Notes: generated from the letters alone by a model not told the origin. Shown: positions 25,976 to 35,443, numbered from the stretch's first letter. The stretch: DNA of 64,000 bases from Streptomyces fragilis (GCF_003112515.1 NZ_BEVZ01000002.1:372001-436000); one strand, 5' to 3'. Numbers and translations are program-made.

Positions 25976-26974
25976 ATGGCCGCGTACTTCGGCAACGCAG
26001 CCGAGGACCTGGTGCCCGACGGCCTGGCCGGCTTCGCCCGCGCCCACGCGTCGCTGCTGACCCACGACACGGAACACGGCTACCTGCTGGCCCGGGACAC
26101 CGCGCCCGGCCGCCGCGTCGGGCTGCTCTCCGGCGGCGGCTCGGGACACGAACCCCTGCACGCCGGATTCGTCGGACGCGGCATGCTCGACGCGGCCGTC
26201 CCCGGCCGGATCTTCGCCTCCCCGCACAACCGCTCCCTCTACGAGGCGTCCGTGGCGGCCGCCCGCGAGGACGGCGTGCTCCACATCGTCAAGAACTACA
26301 CCGGCGACCGGATCAACTTCGGCATCGCCGCCGAGCGCCTGGCACACCGCGGCATCCCCTGCGCGCGGGTGCTGGTCGACGACGACCTCGCCTCCGACTC
26401 CGAGGACATCCGCGCCGGACGGCGCGGCACCGGCGGCACCGTGCTGGTCGAGAAGATCCTCGGCGCGGCGGCCGACAGCGGCCTCGGGCTCGACGAACTC
26501 GCCCGGCTCGGCCACGACCTCGTCGCCCGGTGCCGCACCCTCGCGGTCGCCTCACGGGCCCACACCGCACCCGGCACCGACCGACCGGCCTTCGAACTGG
26601 ACCCCGGGCAGCTGGAGTTCGGCGTCGGCATCCACGGCGAGCGGGCCGACCGGGCCCGCGTCCACGGCCCGTCGCGCGAACTGGTCGCCGAGATGACCGG
26701 GGCGCTGCTCGAGGCGCTCGCCCCGGCCCCGGGCGACCCGGTGATCGCCCTGGTCAACGGCCTGGGCTCGGTCACGCCGCTGGAGCTGTACGGCGTCTTC
26801 GGGGAGCTGGGCAGGCAGCTGGACGACCGGGGAACGGTGCTCTCGCGCTCCCTGGTCGGCGACTACGTGACGGCGCTGGACATGCGGGGGTTCTCGATCA
26901 CGCTGATGGTGGCCGACCCCCTGGTGCTCGAGCGGTACGACGCGCCCGTGCGGACCGCCGCGCTGAACTGGTGA
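25976..26974 (+). CDS. dhaK: Dihydroxyacetone kinase, DhaK subunit
   Basis: 332 residues, the normal length for DhaK. LLSGGGSGHEPLHAGFVG binds the substrate loop, ASPHNRSLYEA and VKNYTGDRINFGIAAE are core segments, and GVGIHGERADRARV holds the His that forms the covalent hemiaminal with dihydroxyacetone. DhaK binds the substrate while DhaL carries the nucleotide. GAGGAGGGAG lies 5 bases before the ATG. dhaL follows after 26 bp. No DhaM phosphotransferase gene is adjacent. Confidence 0.93.
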   Translation: MAAYFGNAAEDLVPDGLAGFARAHASLLTHDTEHGYLLARDTAPGRRVGLLSGGGSGHEPLHAGFVGRGMLDAAVPGRIFASPHNRSLYEASVAAAREDGVLHIVKNYTGDRINFGIAAERLAHRGIPCARVLVDDDLASDSEDIRAGRRGTGGTVLVEKILGAAADSGLGLDELARLGHDLVARCRTLAVASRAHTAPGTDRPAFELDPGQLEFGVGIHGERADRARVHGPSRELVAEMTGALLEALAPAPGDPVIALVNGLGSVTPLELYGVFGELGRQLDDRGTVLSRSLVGDYVTALDMRGFSITLMVADPLVLERYDAPVRTAALNW

Positions 26975-27000
26975 CCCGTGACCGTCCCCGGAGGCACACC

Positions 27001-27690
27001 ATGACCACGCACACCGTCCCCTTCGACGGCGCCTTCACCGACGCGTGGATGCGCCGCTTCGCCCGGTCCGCGCAGGCCGCCGAGCCCGAACTGACCGCCC
27101 TGGACCAGCAGACCGGTGACGGGGACTTCGGCGCCAACCTCACCGCGGGCACCCGGGCCGTGCTCCTGCGGCTCGACGCCCTCGACACCGGCGCCGCCGG
27201 TCTGCCGGCCGCGGCGCCGCTGGACGCCGCGGCCACCGCCTTCCTCGACGAGGTCGGCGGCACCAGCGGCCCCCTGTTCGGCCTGCTCCTGCAGGCCCTC
27301 GCCAGGGCGGCGGCCGCCGAGGCCCCCCTGCTGACGACGCCCGCCCTGGCCGAGGGCATCGCCGAGGGCCTCGCCGCGATCCGCCGGGTCGGCGAGGCGG
27401 AACCGGGCGACAAGACGCTGGTCGACGCGCTCCATCCGGCCGCCGGAGCGCTGGCCGCAGCCGACGACGCGACCCCGCCGGACGCGGCCCTGCGGCACGC
27501 CGCCGAGGCCGCCTGGCAGGGCGTACGGGACACCGCCGGGCTCCGGGCCCGGCTGGGCCGCGCCGCCTACCTGCGGGAACGCGCCACCGACGTGCCCGAC
27601 CCGGGCGCCGTCGGCGTCGCGCTGTTCCTCACCTCCGCGGGCGGCACGGTCACCGCGCTGACGCCGTACCTGTCACCGGCGGTGAGCTGA
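27001..27690 (+). CDS. dhaL: Dihydroxyacetone kinase, ADP-binding DhaL subunit
   Basis: 229 residues. LDQQTGDGDFGANLTAG gives the three Asp residues that bind the two magnesium ions and the nucleotide phosphates, and DEVGGTSGPLFGLLLQAL is the Gly-rich phosphate loop. GEAEPGDKTLVDALHPAAGAL is the conserved second half. In PTS-type systems DhaL keeps bound ADP/ATP that is recharged by DhaM; in ATP-dependent systems ATP is used directly. With DhaM missing here, either its gene is elsewhere or this is an ATP-using variant. Confidence 0.93.
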   Translation: MTTHTVPFDGAFTDAWMRRFARSAQAAEPELTALDQQTGDGDFGANLTAGTRAVLLRLDALDTGAAGLPAAAPLDAAATAFLDEVGGTSGPLFGLLLQALARAAAAEAPLLTTPALAEGIAEGLAAIRRVGEAEPGDKTLVDALHPAAGALAAADDATPPDAALRHAAEAAWQGVRDTAGLRARLGRAAYLRERATDVPDPGAVGVALFLTSAGGTVTALTPYLSPAVS

Positions 27691-27740
27691 ACGCCCGCTC
27701 GGGCGTGGTGGCGGACGTTGCCGACGCGGTGCGACGCGGG

Positions 27741-27896
27741 TCAGAAGTAGTGCTTGCGTCCGCCCACCGCGTGACCCAGCGCGCCCGCGATCCACAGCGC
27801 CGCACCGATCACCACGAGGATGATGCCGATCGTCCACAGGACCGAGATGCCGGCGATGGCGCCGATGATCAGCAGGATGATTCCGAGGAGGATCAT
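27741..27896 (-). CDS. Small two-helix membrane protein (DUF6131-like)
   Basis: 51 residues: MILLGIILLIIGAIAGISVL and WTIGIILVVIGAALWIAGALG are two membrane helices, followed by a short polar tail GHAVGGRKHYF. Small proteins of this form, annotated as DUF6131, are common in actinomycetes and often stress-induced. GGAGG lies upstream of the start on the minus strand. Function unknown. Confidence 0.75.
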   Translation of the reverse strand: MILLGIILLIIGAIAGISVLWTIGIILVVIGAALWIAGALGHAVGGRKHYF

Positions 27897-28227
27897 GACC
27901 GCCTCCAGTGGGGAAGTAGTGCCGATTCCAGTGTGCTCCCACGGCGAGGCGAACGCAGGCGCAGCGGACCGGTGATGCGGTGTGTCACCGGGCGGGCGCG
28001 GAACGCTCCGGTGACGGTGACGGTGACGGTGACGGTGACGGCGCCGCGCCGGGTGGCGGCCGGCCCCGGCCGCGGCGCACGAGTCGGACAGGTGACAGGC
28101 CTGTTGACGTCGGATGACAGGCGTCACGGTCCGGTCCCGAGTGGTCCGGAGCAGCGGAGACGGCGGTTAGTGTGATCGTTGCCGGCCGAAGCTTCGGGCG
28201 GCGCGGTTCGTGTGAGGGAGTGGTGAG
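27897..28227. other. 331-bp intergenic region with GGTGAC repeats
   Basis: Divergent promoter region between the small membrane protein and the LacI-type gene. It holds five to six copies of the hexamer GGTGAC (28012-28043) and the palindrome ACAGGCCTGT (28095-28104), a plausible operator for the LacI-type protein. No gene seen. Confidence 0.45.
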
Positions 28228-29286
28228 GTGACGACCGACCGGAGCGCCGCGGGGCGGCCCACGCTGGAAGCCGTCGCCCGCAGGGCGGGGGTCTCGCGGT
28301 CCACCGTCTCCCGGGTGATCAACGGACAGCCGGCGGTGAGCCCGGACGCCGTGCGGCGGGTGCGCGAGGTGGTGAGCGAGCTCGGCTACGTGCCCAACCA
28401 GAACGCCCGCAGCCTGGTGACCCGGCGCAGCGACACCGTCGCCGTGGTGATCACCGAGCCGCAGCACCGGCTCTTCGTCGACCCCTACTTCTCGCTGCAG
28501 CAGCACGGCATCCGGCGGGAGCTCGTCGAGCGGGGCTCGTACCCGGTGCTGCTCTTCATCGAGGAGCCCGAGGACTACGCCCGGGTCGAGGACTTCCTCA
28601 GCCGCGGGTCCGTCGACGGGGCGCTGCTGCTCTCGCTGCGGGCCGACGACCCGCTGCCCGACATGACGGACCGGCTCGCGCTGCCCGCCGTGTGCGTCGG
28701 ACGTCGGCCGCTGTCCGGGCAGGCGGAGCGGCCGGACCGCTACCTGTACGTCAACTCCGACAACCGCGGCGGCGCCCGCGAGGCGGTGCGGCACCTGGTG
28801 GGGCTCGGCCGCCGCGCCGTCGCGACGATCACCGGGGCGATGGAGCAGACCGCCGCGGTGGACCGGCTGCGCGGCTACCGCGACGTGCTGCCCGACGCGG
28901 CCCCGGAGATGGTCGTCGAGGGCGACTTCACCGAGGCGGGCGGCGCGGCCGCGATGCGCCGGCTGCTCGAGCGGAACCCGGAGGTGGACGCGGTGTTCGT
29001 CGCCTCCGACCTGATGGCGGCAGGCGCGCTGCGCGTGCTGCGGGAGCGCGGGCGGCGGGTGCCGGAGGACGTCGCGGTGGTCGGGTTCGACGACATCCCC
29101 GCGATCGCCGAGGCCACGGATCCGCCGCTGTCCACGGTGAACCAGGACGCGGAGGAACTGGGGCGGCTGATGGCCCGTACCCTCCTCGACCACATCGCGG
29201 ACTGCGCCGCGGGGGAGGCCGTCGACCCGGCCCCCCTCGCCCCCGTCATCATGCCCACCCGCCTGGTCCTGCGCGCCTCCGCCTGA
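28228..29286 (+). CDS. LacI-family transcriptional regulator
   Basis: 352 residues. N-terminal helix-turn-helix PTLEAVARRAGVSRSTVSRVINGQPAVS with hinge RRVREVVSELGYVPNQNARSL, then a periplasmic-binding-protein-like effector domain (VAVVITEPQHRLFVDPYF onward) ending VAVVGFDDIPAIAEATDPPLSTV, the conserved LacI C-terminal signature. It should repress a carbohydrate-use operon when its sugar is absent, but no sugar transport genes adjoin it. The neighbouring dhaKL genes are a possible target. GTG start with GGGAG upstream. Confidence 0.9.
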   Translation: MTTDRSAAGRPTLEAVARRAGVSRSTVSRVINGQPAVSPDAVRRVREVVSELGYVPNQNARSLVTRRSDTVAVVITEPQHRLFVDPYFSLQQHGIRRELVERGSYPVLLFIEEPEDYARVEDFLSRGSVDGALLLSLRADDPLPDMTDRLALPAVCVGRRPLSGQAERPDRYLYVNSDNRGGAREAVRHLVGLGRRAVATITGAMEQTAAVDRLRGYRDVLPDAAPEMVVEGDFTEAGGAAAMRRLLERNPEVDAVFVASDLMAAGALRVLRERGRRVPEDVAVVGFDDIPAIAEATDPPLSTVNQDAEELGRLMARTLLDHIADCAAGEAVDPAPLAPVIMPTRLVLRASA

Positions 29287-29304
29287 CCCCCGGGCCCGGA
29301 CCCC

Positions 29305-30693
29305 TCAGCCCTGCGGGCGGTCGTCCCGGCCCCTCGCGTGACGGAACCGCGCCAGCCCGTCCGCGAGGCCGACCAGCGGCGCGGGATACCCGAGAGCCGC
29401 CCGTTCCTCCTCCGGCAGCCGCCACGGCTCGTGCACGAACCGGTCCGGCACGTCCCGCAACTCCGGCACCCACCGCCGCACGTACGCACCGCGGGGGTCG
29501 AACCGCTTGCCCTGGACCACCGGGTTCAGCACCCGGTGCGGCCGGGTGTCCGTCCCCGTGCCGGCCACCCACTGCCAGTTCAGCTGGTTGTTGACGATGT
29601 CCCCGTCGACCAGCAGGTCCAGGAAGTGCCGCGCGCCGATCCGCCAGTCCACGTACAGCGTCTTGGTCAGGAAGCTGGCCGCCAGCAGCCGCCCCCGGTT
29701 GTGCATCCAGCCCTCGTGGGCCATCTGCCGCATCGCCGCGTCCACCATCGGATAGCCGGTGCGCCCCTCCCGCCACGCGGCGATCTCCTCGTGCGCCACC
29801 TCCTCCCCGCGCCAGTGGTCCTCCCGGGTGCGGTAGTCCCGCACGGACGCGTCGGGGCGGGCCGCCAGCACCTGGTGGTGGAAGTCCCGCCAACCCAGCT
29901 GCCGCACGAACGCCTCCGCCCCGGCGCCCCCGTGGTCACGCGCCCGCCGGACCAGCTCCACCGGGGACAGCGCGCCGAAGTGCAGGTACGGGGACAGCCG
30001 CGAGGTCGCGTCACCCGCCAGGTCGTCCTGCCCCTCGTCGTAGGCGTCGATCCCCGCCCGCAGCCAGTCGGCCAGCCGCTCGCGCCCCGCGCTCTCCCCG
30101 CCGGGGAGCAGCCCGGGCGAGACGCCCTCCCGCCCGTCGCGGGGCGGCAGCGCCTCTCCCCGGACCACGTCCGGCACCCGCACGGCACGCGGCGCCGGGA
30201 TCGGGTCGCGCAGCCGCTCCTGGGACCAGCGGCGGAAGTAGGGGGAGAACACCGCGAAGTGGTCGGCCTTCGCCGGGGTGACCGCGCCGGGGGTCACGGC
30301 GGTGATCACCGCGTCGTGCGTCCGCACCTCCACACCCCGCCCGCGCAACGCCTCCCGCAGCCGTTCCTCCCGCCGGTGGGCGTACCCGGTGACACCCGCG
30401 GCCAGGTGCACCTCGCCGGCACCGCACTCCGCGGCGACCGCCGCGACCTCCCGTTCGACCGGTCCGGACCGCACCACCAGCCGCCCGCCGCGTCCGCGCA
30501 GGGACGCGTCGAGGTCGGCCAGGCACTGGGCGAGGAAGGCGGCGCGGTTGGGCACGTCGAACCCGAGGGCGTGCACCCCGGGATCGCGGACGAACAGCGG
30601 CACCACCTGGTCGGCCGCGGCGAGGGCGGCGGCCAGCGGGGGGTGGTCGTGCACCCGCAGGTCGGCGGTGAACAGGACGACCGCCACGGTCAT
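29305..30693 (-). CDS. phr: Deoxyribodipyrimidine photolyase (class I, FAD)
   Basis: 462 residues. N-terminal alpha/beta photolyase domain (VAVVLFTADLRVHDHPPLAAAL) for the antenna chromophore, then the FAD-binding helical domain: RLSPYLHFGALSPVELVRR, RQLGWRDFHHQVL, GRTGYPMVDAAMRQMAHEGWMHNRGRLLAASFLTK and RWVPELRD. The Trp-rich segments match the electron-transfer and substrate sites of CPD photolyases. It repairs UV-induced cyclobutane dimers using blue light. ATG 30693 gives the usual N-terminus. The last genes on either side are unrelated. Confidence 0.92.
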   Translation of the reverse strand: MTVAVVLFTADLRVHDHPPLAAALAAADQVVPLFVRDPGVHALGFDVPNRAAFLAQCLADLDASLRGRGGRLVVRSGPVEREVAAVAAECGAGEVHLAAGVTGYAHRREERLREALRGRGVEVRTHDAVITAVTPGAVTPAKADHFAVFSPYFRRWSQERLRDPIPAPRAVRVPDVVRGEALPPRDGREGVSPGLLPGGESAGRERLADWLRAGIDAYDEGQDDLAGDATSRLSPYLHFGALSPVELVRRARDHGGAGAEAFVRQLGWRDFHHQVLAARPDASVRDYRTREDHWRGEEVAHEEIAAWREGRTGYPMVDAAMRQMAHEGWMHNRGRLLAASFLTKTLYVDWRIGARHFLDLLVDGDIVNNQLNWQWVAGTGTDTRPHRVLNPVVQGKRFDPRGAYVRRWVPELRDVPDRFVHEPWRLPEEERAALGYPAPLVGLADGLARFRHARGRDDRPQG

Positions 30694-31057
30694 GTCGTCG
30701 CTCCAGGTCCGGTGGGGCGGTGGGCGCGGGCGCGGCACCGCCGGACCCGTCCGGCCGAGCATCGCGCCGGACACCGGGGGATGCCGGACGCCACGCCGTA
30801 CGACGCCGCCCCGGAACCGCGCGGCACCCCTGCGGACCGCTGCCCACCCCGAGGCGCATTGAGGCCGGGAACTGTCCTCAATCGCCCCTACCGTGGAGGC
30901 ACGACGAACCCGGCGCCCGCCCGGCTCCTCGGCCCTCGCCCGTCTCCTCTCGCACGCCGCACCTCTTGCGTGCCGCACTCCCGCGCACCGCACCCCTCAC
31001 TCCCGCACCCCTCACTCCGCACCCCTCACTCCGCACCCCGACAAGGACGGCACCCGA
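30694..31057. other. 364-bp divergent intergenic region with C-rich repeats
   Basis: Between the photolyase (-) and winged-helix (+) genes. 30987-31039 holds about 3.6 copies of a 14-15-bp repeat, CCGCACCCCTCACTC. No gene is supported. Promoters for both flanking genes must lie here; none is obvious. Confidence 0.5.
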
Positions 31058-32188
31058 ATGGCGCTCACCTCCACGCGACCGGCCACCCTGTCCCGGCGGG
31101 CGCTCAACCGGGCGTTCCTGGCCCGCCAGTTCCTCCTCGAGCGCGCCCCGGCGTCCGCGCACGCGGTGATCGAGCACCTGACCGGCATGCAGGCGCAGGA
31201 CCCGCAGGCCCCCTACGTCGGCCTGTGGAGCAGGGTGCGCGACTTCGACGCCGAGGAGCTGTCCACGCTGCTGCTGGAGCGGTCCGCGGTCCGCCTCGCC
31301 CTGCTCCGCAGCACCGTCCACCTGGTCACCGCCGAGGACTGCCGCATGCTGCGCCCCACCCTGCGGTCCGGCCTCGAACGCGCCGTCGGGCCCCGCGTGT
31401 GGCGGCAGCTGGAAGGCGTCGACCCCGCCGAGCTGGAGGCCACCGGGCGCGCCTGGCTGGACGAGGAGCCGCGCAGTGCTGCCGAACTGGCGCGGCTGCT
31501 GGCCGAACGGTGGCCCGGCCGGGACGCCTCGTCGATGGTGCTCGCGCTGCGCGCCGCGGTGCCCCTGGTGCAGATCCCGCCGCGCGGCCTGTGGGGACGC
31601 TCGGGACAGCCGGTGTTCGCGACCGCCGAGACCTGGCTGGCGGGCCCCATGGCGCCGGCCGCCGACCCGGAACTGCTGGTGCGCCGCTACCTCGCCGCCT
31701 TCGGCCCGGCCTCGGTGGCGGACGTGCAGACCTGGTCCGGGCTGACCCGCCTGCGACCGGCCGTGGACGCCCTGCGGGACGAGCTCGTGGCCTTCACGGA
31801 CGAGAACGGGACCGAACTCCTCGACCTCCCCGACGCCCCGCGCCCCGCCCCGGACACCCCCGCCCCGGTGCGCTTCCTCGCCGAGTACGACAACGCGGTC
31901 CTCTCGCACGCCGACCGGTCCCGGATCATCAGCCAGGGGAGCCGGCGGCGGATGATGACCCGCAACGCCGTCATCCCCGGCACCTTCCTGGTCGACGGCT
32001 TCGTGCGCGGCGTCTGGCGCAAGGAGAAGAAGGGCCGCGCCGCCGCCCGGCTGGTCGTCACCCCCTACGCCCCGCTGGGCGCGCCGGAGCGCGAGGAGGT
32101 GGAGCGGGAGGGCGCCGCCCTGCTCGCCTTCCTGGCCGCCGGCGCCGACGACCGCGAGGTGCTGGTCGAGCCGGCCGGCGACGCCTGA
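31058..32188 (+). CDS. Winged-helix DNA-binding protein (HTH_42, AlkZ/YcaQ-like)
   Basis: 376 residues. [41 protein letters not shown] and [22 protein letters not shown] are hallmarks of the PF06224 family, whose characterised members (AlkZ, YcaQ) are DNA glycosylases. The QxQ motif used by those glycosylases for catalysis appears here as [24 protein letters not shown] lies in the C-terminal domain. It could unhook alkylated or crosslinked bases, and the neighbouring photolyase makes a DNA-repair role attractive. AAGGACGG is 7 bases upstream of ATG. Confidence 0.8.
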   Translation: MALTSTRPATLSRRALNRAFLARQFLLERAPASAHAVIEHLTGMQAQDPQAPYVGLWSRVRDFDAEELSTLLLERSAVRLALLRSTVHLVTAEDCRMLRPTLRSGLERAVGPRVWRQLEGVDPAELEATGRAWLDEEPRSAAELARLLAERWPGRDASSMVLALRAAVPLVQIPPRGLWGRSGQPVFATAETWLAGPMAPAADPELLVRRYLAAFGPASVADVQTWSGLTRLRPAVDALRDELVAFTDENGTELLDLPDAPRPAPDTPAPVRFLAEYDNAVLSHADRSRIISQGSRRRMMTRNAVIPGTFLVDGFVRGVWRKEKKGRAAARLVVTPYAPLGAPEREEVEREGAALLAFLAAGADDREVLVEPAGDA

Positions 32189-32300
32189 CCGAAGGCCGGC
32201 CCGTCACCCGGGGGCTGGTCGCCGGGGAGCGGATCGGGGAGGATTCCGGTCGGCCGGTACCCTGGCCTGTCGGTTCGGCGCGAGCAACGAGGAGCAGCAC

Positions 32301-32993
32301 ATGGCGGACGGCGAGCGGCCCGGTCACGAGGAGCCGGTCCGGGTGTTCCTGCTGGACGACCACGAGGTGGTCCGCCGGGGAGTGCACGACCTGCTCGACG
32401 ACGAACCGGACCTCACCGTGGTCGGGGAGGCCGGCACGGTCGAGCAGGCACTGATCCGCATACCCGCGCTGCGCCCGCAGGTCGCCGTGCTCGACGTGCG
32501 CCTCCCGGACGGTGACGGTGTGAGCGTGTGCCGCGAACTGCGGTCGCGCATGCCGGAGTTGGCGTGCCTGATGCTGACCTCCTTCGACGAGGAGGAGGCG
32601 CTGCTCGACTCGATCATGGCCGGCGCCTCCGGGTACGTGCTGAAGCAGATCCAGGGCTCCGACCTGGTGTCGGCGGTGCGCGCCGTGGCGCGGGGCGAGT
32701 CGCTGCTCGACCCGAGCGCCACGGCGAGGCTGATGGCCCGCCTGCGGGGCGGACCGGAGAAGGAGGAGCCGCAGGACGAGCTGACGGGGCTGACCGAGCG
32801 GGAGCGGGAGATCCTGGCCCTCATCGGCGAGGGCCTCACCAACCGGCAGATCGGCCTGCGGCTGTACCTCGCGGAGAAGACGGTGAAGAACCACATCTCC
32901 CGTCTGCTCGCCAAGCTCGGCGTCGAGCGGCGCATCCAGGCCGCCGTGATCGCCACCCAGGTGAAGGACCGCCTGCGGCAGCGGACCGACTGA
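32301..32993 (+). CDS. NarL/DosR-type response regulator (orphan)
   Basis: 230 residues. Receiver domain 13-130: acidic pocket LLDDHE, phosphoacceptor Asp65 in [13 protein letters not shown], Thr/Ser in LMLTSF and Lys in YVLKQI. LuxR-type helix-turn-helix about 165-220: [45 protein letters not shown], which has the KTVKNHIS recognition helix found in DevR/DosR. No sensor kinase gene is adjacent. The downstream genes are those found in DosR/OsdR dormancy regulons, so it is the likely master regulator of this island. GAGGAG precedes the ATG. Confidence 0.9.
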   Translation: MADGERPGHEEPVRVFLLDDHEVVRRGVHDLLDDEPDLTVVGEAGTVEQALIRIPALRPQVAVLDVRLPDGDGVSVCRELRSRMPELACLMLTSFDEEEALLDSIMAGASGYVLKQIQGSDLVSAVRAVARGESLLDPSATARLMARLRGGPEKEEPQDELTGLTEREREILALIGEGLTNRQIGLRLYLAEKTVKNHISRLLAKLGVERRIQAAVIATQVKDRLRQRTD

Positions 32994-33029
32994 GGGCTCC
33001 CGCCGGCGGACCCGGGCCCCGGCGGGGCC

Positions 33030-33086
33030 GGGACCCTCGGGCCCCCGGCCCAGGACCCTCGGCCACGGCGGTGGGACCAGTGGCCT
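33030..33086. promoter_or_regulatory. Cluster of three GGGACnnTCGGCCC-like sites upstream of usp 1
   Basis: GGGACCCTCGGGCC (33030-33043), AGGACCCTCGGCCA (33052-33065) and GGGACCAGTGGCCT (33073-33086) lie at 22- and 21-bp spacing, about two helical turns, ending 56 bp before the start codon. They match the reverse complement of the motif upstream of pflB and usp 2. Confidence 0.6.
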
Positions 33087-33142
33087 CTGCCGGGGACGAA
33101 GCACGCGGCGAAGACTCGGGGGAGCCTGAAGGAGGTTCCCCC

Positions 33143-34078
33143 ATGACCCGCACCATCACCGTCGGCCTGGACGGCTCGCCGGAGAGCCTGGCCGCCGCCG
33201 AATGGGCCGCCCACGAGGCCTTCCTGCGGGACCTGCCCCTGCGGCTGGTCAACGCCGCGGACTGGCAGCCGGCCGTCTACGTCTCCACGGCCCTCGGCGC
33301 TCCGCTGCCGCCGGGCGACCTGCGGCAGGACTGGTCCGCGCGGCTCCTCGACGAGGCGCGGGCCCGTCTCGCCCGCCGGCATCCCGAGTTGCGGGTCGAG
33401 TCCCAGGAGCTCACCGGGCAGCCCGTCACGGCGCTGCTGCGGGCCGCGGAGGAGTCCGAGCTCCTGGTGCTGGGTTCGCGGGGGCTCGGAAGGATCGCCG
33501 GGTTCCTGATCGGCTCCTTCTCCCAGGCGGTGCTGGCCCGCAGCGAGCGGCCGGTGGTCGTCGTGCGGCCCGGCGTGCACGGCGAGGATCCGGCGGAGCG
33601 GCCGGCGGAGCGACCGGGGGAGCGGTCGACGGGCGACGGAGCCGGTGCCGCGGCCGCCCGGGAGATCGTCCTGGGCCTCGACCTGGAGAAGCCCGGTGAC
33701 GAGGTGATCGCCTACGCCTTCGCGGCCGCCGCCCGGAGCGGCGCGCCCCTGCGGGTCGTGCACGGCTGGACGGTTCCGCCCTACCTGTACGGCGGCGACC
33801 TCATGCCCGACGTGCGTGACGACCTGGCCGCGCGGGCGCCGCAGGAGCTGTCCGCCGTGCTGCGGCCCTGGCGGGAGAAGTTTCCCGACGTCGAGGTGAG
33901 GGCGCAGGCCGTGATCGGCGGAGCCGGATCGCACCTGATCGAGGCGTCGGGCGGGGCGGCCCTGGTCGTCGTCGGCCGCCGGATCCGCCGGTCGGCGGTC
34001 GGCACCCACATCGGCCCCGTCGTCCAGGCGCTGCTGCACCACGCCGCCGCCCCGGTGGCCGTGGTCCCGCACGAGTGA
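33143..34078 (+). CDS. Universal stress protein, two Usp domains (usp 1)
   Basis: 311 residues: two tandem Usp domains. Domain 1 (about 1-140) starts TITVGLDGSPESLAAAEWAA and ends in the ATP-binding loop VLGSRGLGRIAGFLIGSFSQ; domain 2 (about 170-311) ends VVVGRRIRRSAVGTHIGPVVQ. The double-domain form is typical of actinobacterial dormancy regulons, where Usp proteins bind ATP and slow growth. Consensus AAGGAGG ribosome site. First of four paralogues in this island; it shares the RRIRR segment of domain 2 with usp 2. Confidence 0.9.
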   Translation: MTRTITVGLDGSPESLAAAEWAAHEAFLRDLPLRLVNAADWQPAVYVSTALGAPLPPGDLRQDWSARLLDEARARLARRHPELRVESQELTGQPVTALLRAAEESELLVLGSRGLGRIAGFLIGSFSQAVLARSERPVVVVRPGVHGEDPAERPAERPGERSTGDGAGAAAAREIVLGLDLEKPGDEVIAYAFAAAARSGAPLRVVHGWTVPPYLYGGDLMPDVRDDLAARAPQELSAVLRPWREKFPDVEVRAQAVIGGAGSHLIEASGGAALVVVGRRIRRSAVGTHIGPVVQALLHHAAAPVAVVPHE

Positions 34079-34184
34079 CCGGCCGTCCCTCCCCGAATTC
34101 TCGCCCCGGTCCGGGCCGACCGGTCGGCACCGACCGATCCACCCGGACCCCGGTCCCGCACCGCCCCCCATCCGCACCGACCCC

Positions 34185-34213
34185 CGCGCCGCCCGGTCCC
34201 GCCGGGCGGCGCG
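34185..34213 (+). terminator. Terminator after usp 1
   Basis: CGCGCCGCCCGG pairs perfectly with CCGGGCGGCGCG around a 5-base loop, 107 bp after the usp 1 stop. This implies that usp 2 has its own promoter. Confidence 0.65.
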
Positions 34214-34250
34214 TCGTGTCGCCCGGCGGGACCGGCCGCCGTTGCACCGT

Positions 34251-34287
34251 GCGCCGAACGTCCCTGCGGGGAGGGGACGTTCAGCAC
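34251..34287. promoter_or_regulatory. Inverted GAACGTCCC sites upstream of usp 2
   Basis: GCGCCGAACGTCCC (34251-34264) faces GGGACGTTCAGC (34274-34285), giving the palindrome GAACGTCCC-N9-GGGACGTTC. The left half and next bases (GCCGAACGTCCCTGCGGGG) are nearly identical to the site before pflB (42602-42619). Confidence 0.65.
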
Positions 34288-34388
34288 CGCACCATGGCCC
34301 CAGCGGCACCCGGTGCGCAGGGCGACGGCACAGGAGAGTGAGGGATGTCAGGGAACGCCCGGACACACACTCCCCGGAGGTGGCTGCC

Positions 34389-35294
34389 ATGACCGGCACG
34401 ATCATCGTTGGATTCGACGGCTCGGCCGAGAGCGGCGCCGCGGCCGACTGGGCCGCGCGCGAGGCGAGGCTGCGGGGCGCCGCCGTGAAGCTGGTCCACG
34501 TCTGGCAGCCGATGCCGGAACCGATGGGCGAAGGCCTGCTCACGACCGCCGGGACCCGCCGCCACTGGACCGAGCGCATACCGCGGGAGGCCGCCTCCCG
34601 GCTGAGGGAGCGCCATCCCGGCCTCGAGGTCGGCGTCGAGCACGTCGACGGCGCCTCCGCCCAGGGCCTCCTGGGCGCCGCCCGCGACGCGGAACTGCTG
34701 GTCCTCGGCTCCCGGGCGCTCAGCGGCGTCGGCGGCTTCCTCGTCGGCTCCGTCGGCCGGGCCGTGGTGTCCCGGGCCCAGGTCCCCGTCGTCCTGGTCC
34801 GCGCCGGCCAGGAGGCCGCCGACGAGCACGTCGAGGACGCCCAGGGCGCCCCGTCCGCCGCGACCCGCTTCCGGCCCGTCCTCCTCGGCCTCGACGCCGG
34901 CCACCCCGACGGCACGCTGATCGCGTTCGCCTTCGAGGAGGCGCTGCGGCGCGACGCCCCACTGGTCGTCAGCAGCAGCTGGTACCTGCCGCCCTACGCC
35001 GTGTACGACCTGACGGCCGACGGCGGCCCCGGTGACGGCCTCGCCCGGGAGGCGGCCGCCGCGCTCACCGAGGCGCTGCGTCCCTGGCGGGAGAAGTACC
35101 CGCGGACCGAGGTCGTCGAGGTCTGCCGCCCGGGCAGCCCCGCCGACCACCTGGTCACCGCCTCCCGCGAGGCCTCGCTGGTCGTCGTCGGCCGCCGGAT
35201 CCGCCGCAACCCGCTCGGCACGCACATCGGCTCCGTCGCCCACGCGGTCATGCACCACGCCACCGCCCCCGTCGCGGTCGTCGCCCACGACTGA
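34389..35294 (+). CDS. Universal stress protein, two Usp domains (usp 2)
   Basis: 301 residues. Domain 1: TIIVGFDGSAESGAAADWAAR to VLGSRALSGVGGFLVGSVGRAV; domain 2: FRPVLLGLDAGHPDG to VVVGRRIRRNPLGTHIGSVAH. Both carry the G-x2-G-x9-GS nucleotide-binding pattern, with domain 2 as GRRIRR-x-PLG. ATG preceded by CGGAGG. The intergenic region before it (310 bp) contains a terminator and a palindromic regulator-like site, so it is probably an independent, co-regulated transcription unit. Confidence 0.9.
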   Translation: MTGTIIVGFDGSAESGAAADWAAREARLRGAAVKLVHVWQPMPEPMGEGLLTTAGTRRHWTERIPREAASRLRERHPGLEVGVEHVDGASAQGLLGAARDAELLVLGSRALSGVGGFLVGSVGRAVVSRAQVPVVLVRAGQEAADEHVEDAQGAPSAATRFRPVLLGLDAGHPDGTLIAFAFEEALRRDAPLVVSSSWYLPPYAVYDLTADGGPGDGLAREAAAALTEALRPWREKYPRTEVVEVCRPGSPADHLVTASREASLVVVGRRIRRNPLGTHIGSVAHAVMHHATAPVAVVAHD

Positions 35295-35443
35295 CGCCGC
35301 GCCGGCCGGAAACGCCACGGGCCGGATCCGGGCCGTCCGCGGGACCCGGCCGCCCGCCGCGCCGACGCGGCCGCCGGCGAGATCCCGCGCGACGATGTCA
35401 CGGCCCGCATCGTCTGCGACCTCACCCACGGAGGATGAGCACC

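Noticed and set aside
25891..27690. 599-codon frame that merges the dhaK region with dhaL
   Set aside because: The first half is an Arg/Pro-rich shadow of dhaK in another frame; dhaL has its own ATG at 27001 and dhaK is intact in its own frame.
29305..32454. Very long plus-strand frame covering the photolyase gene
   Set aside because: It is the antisense shadow of the photolyase and then an off-frame shadow of the winged-helix gene; the composition is Arg/Pro-rich.
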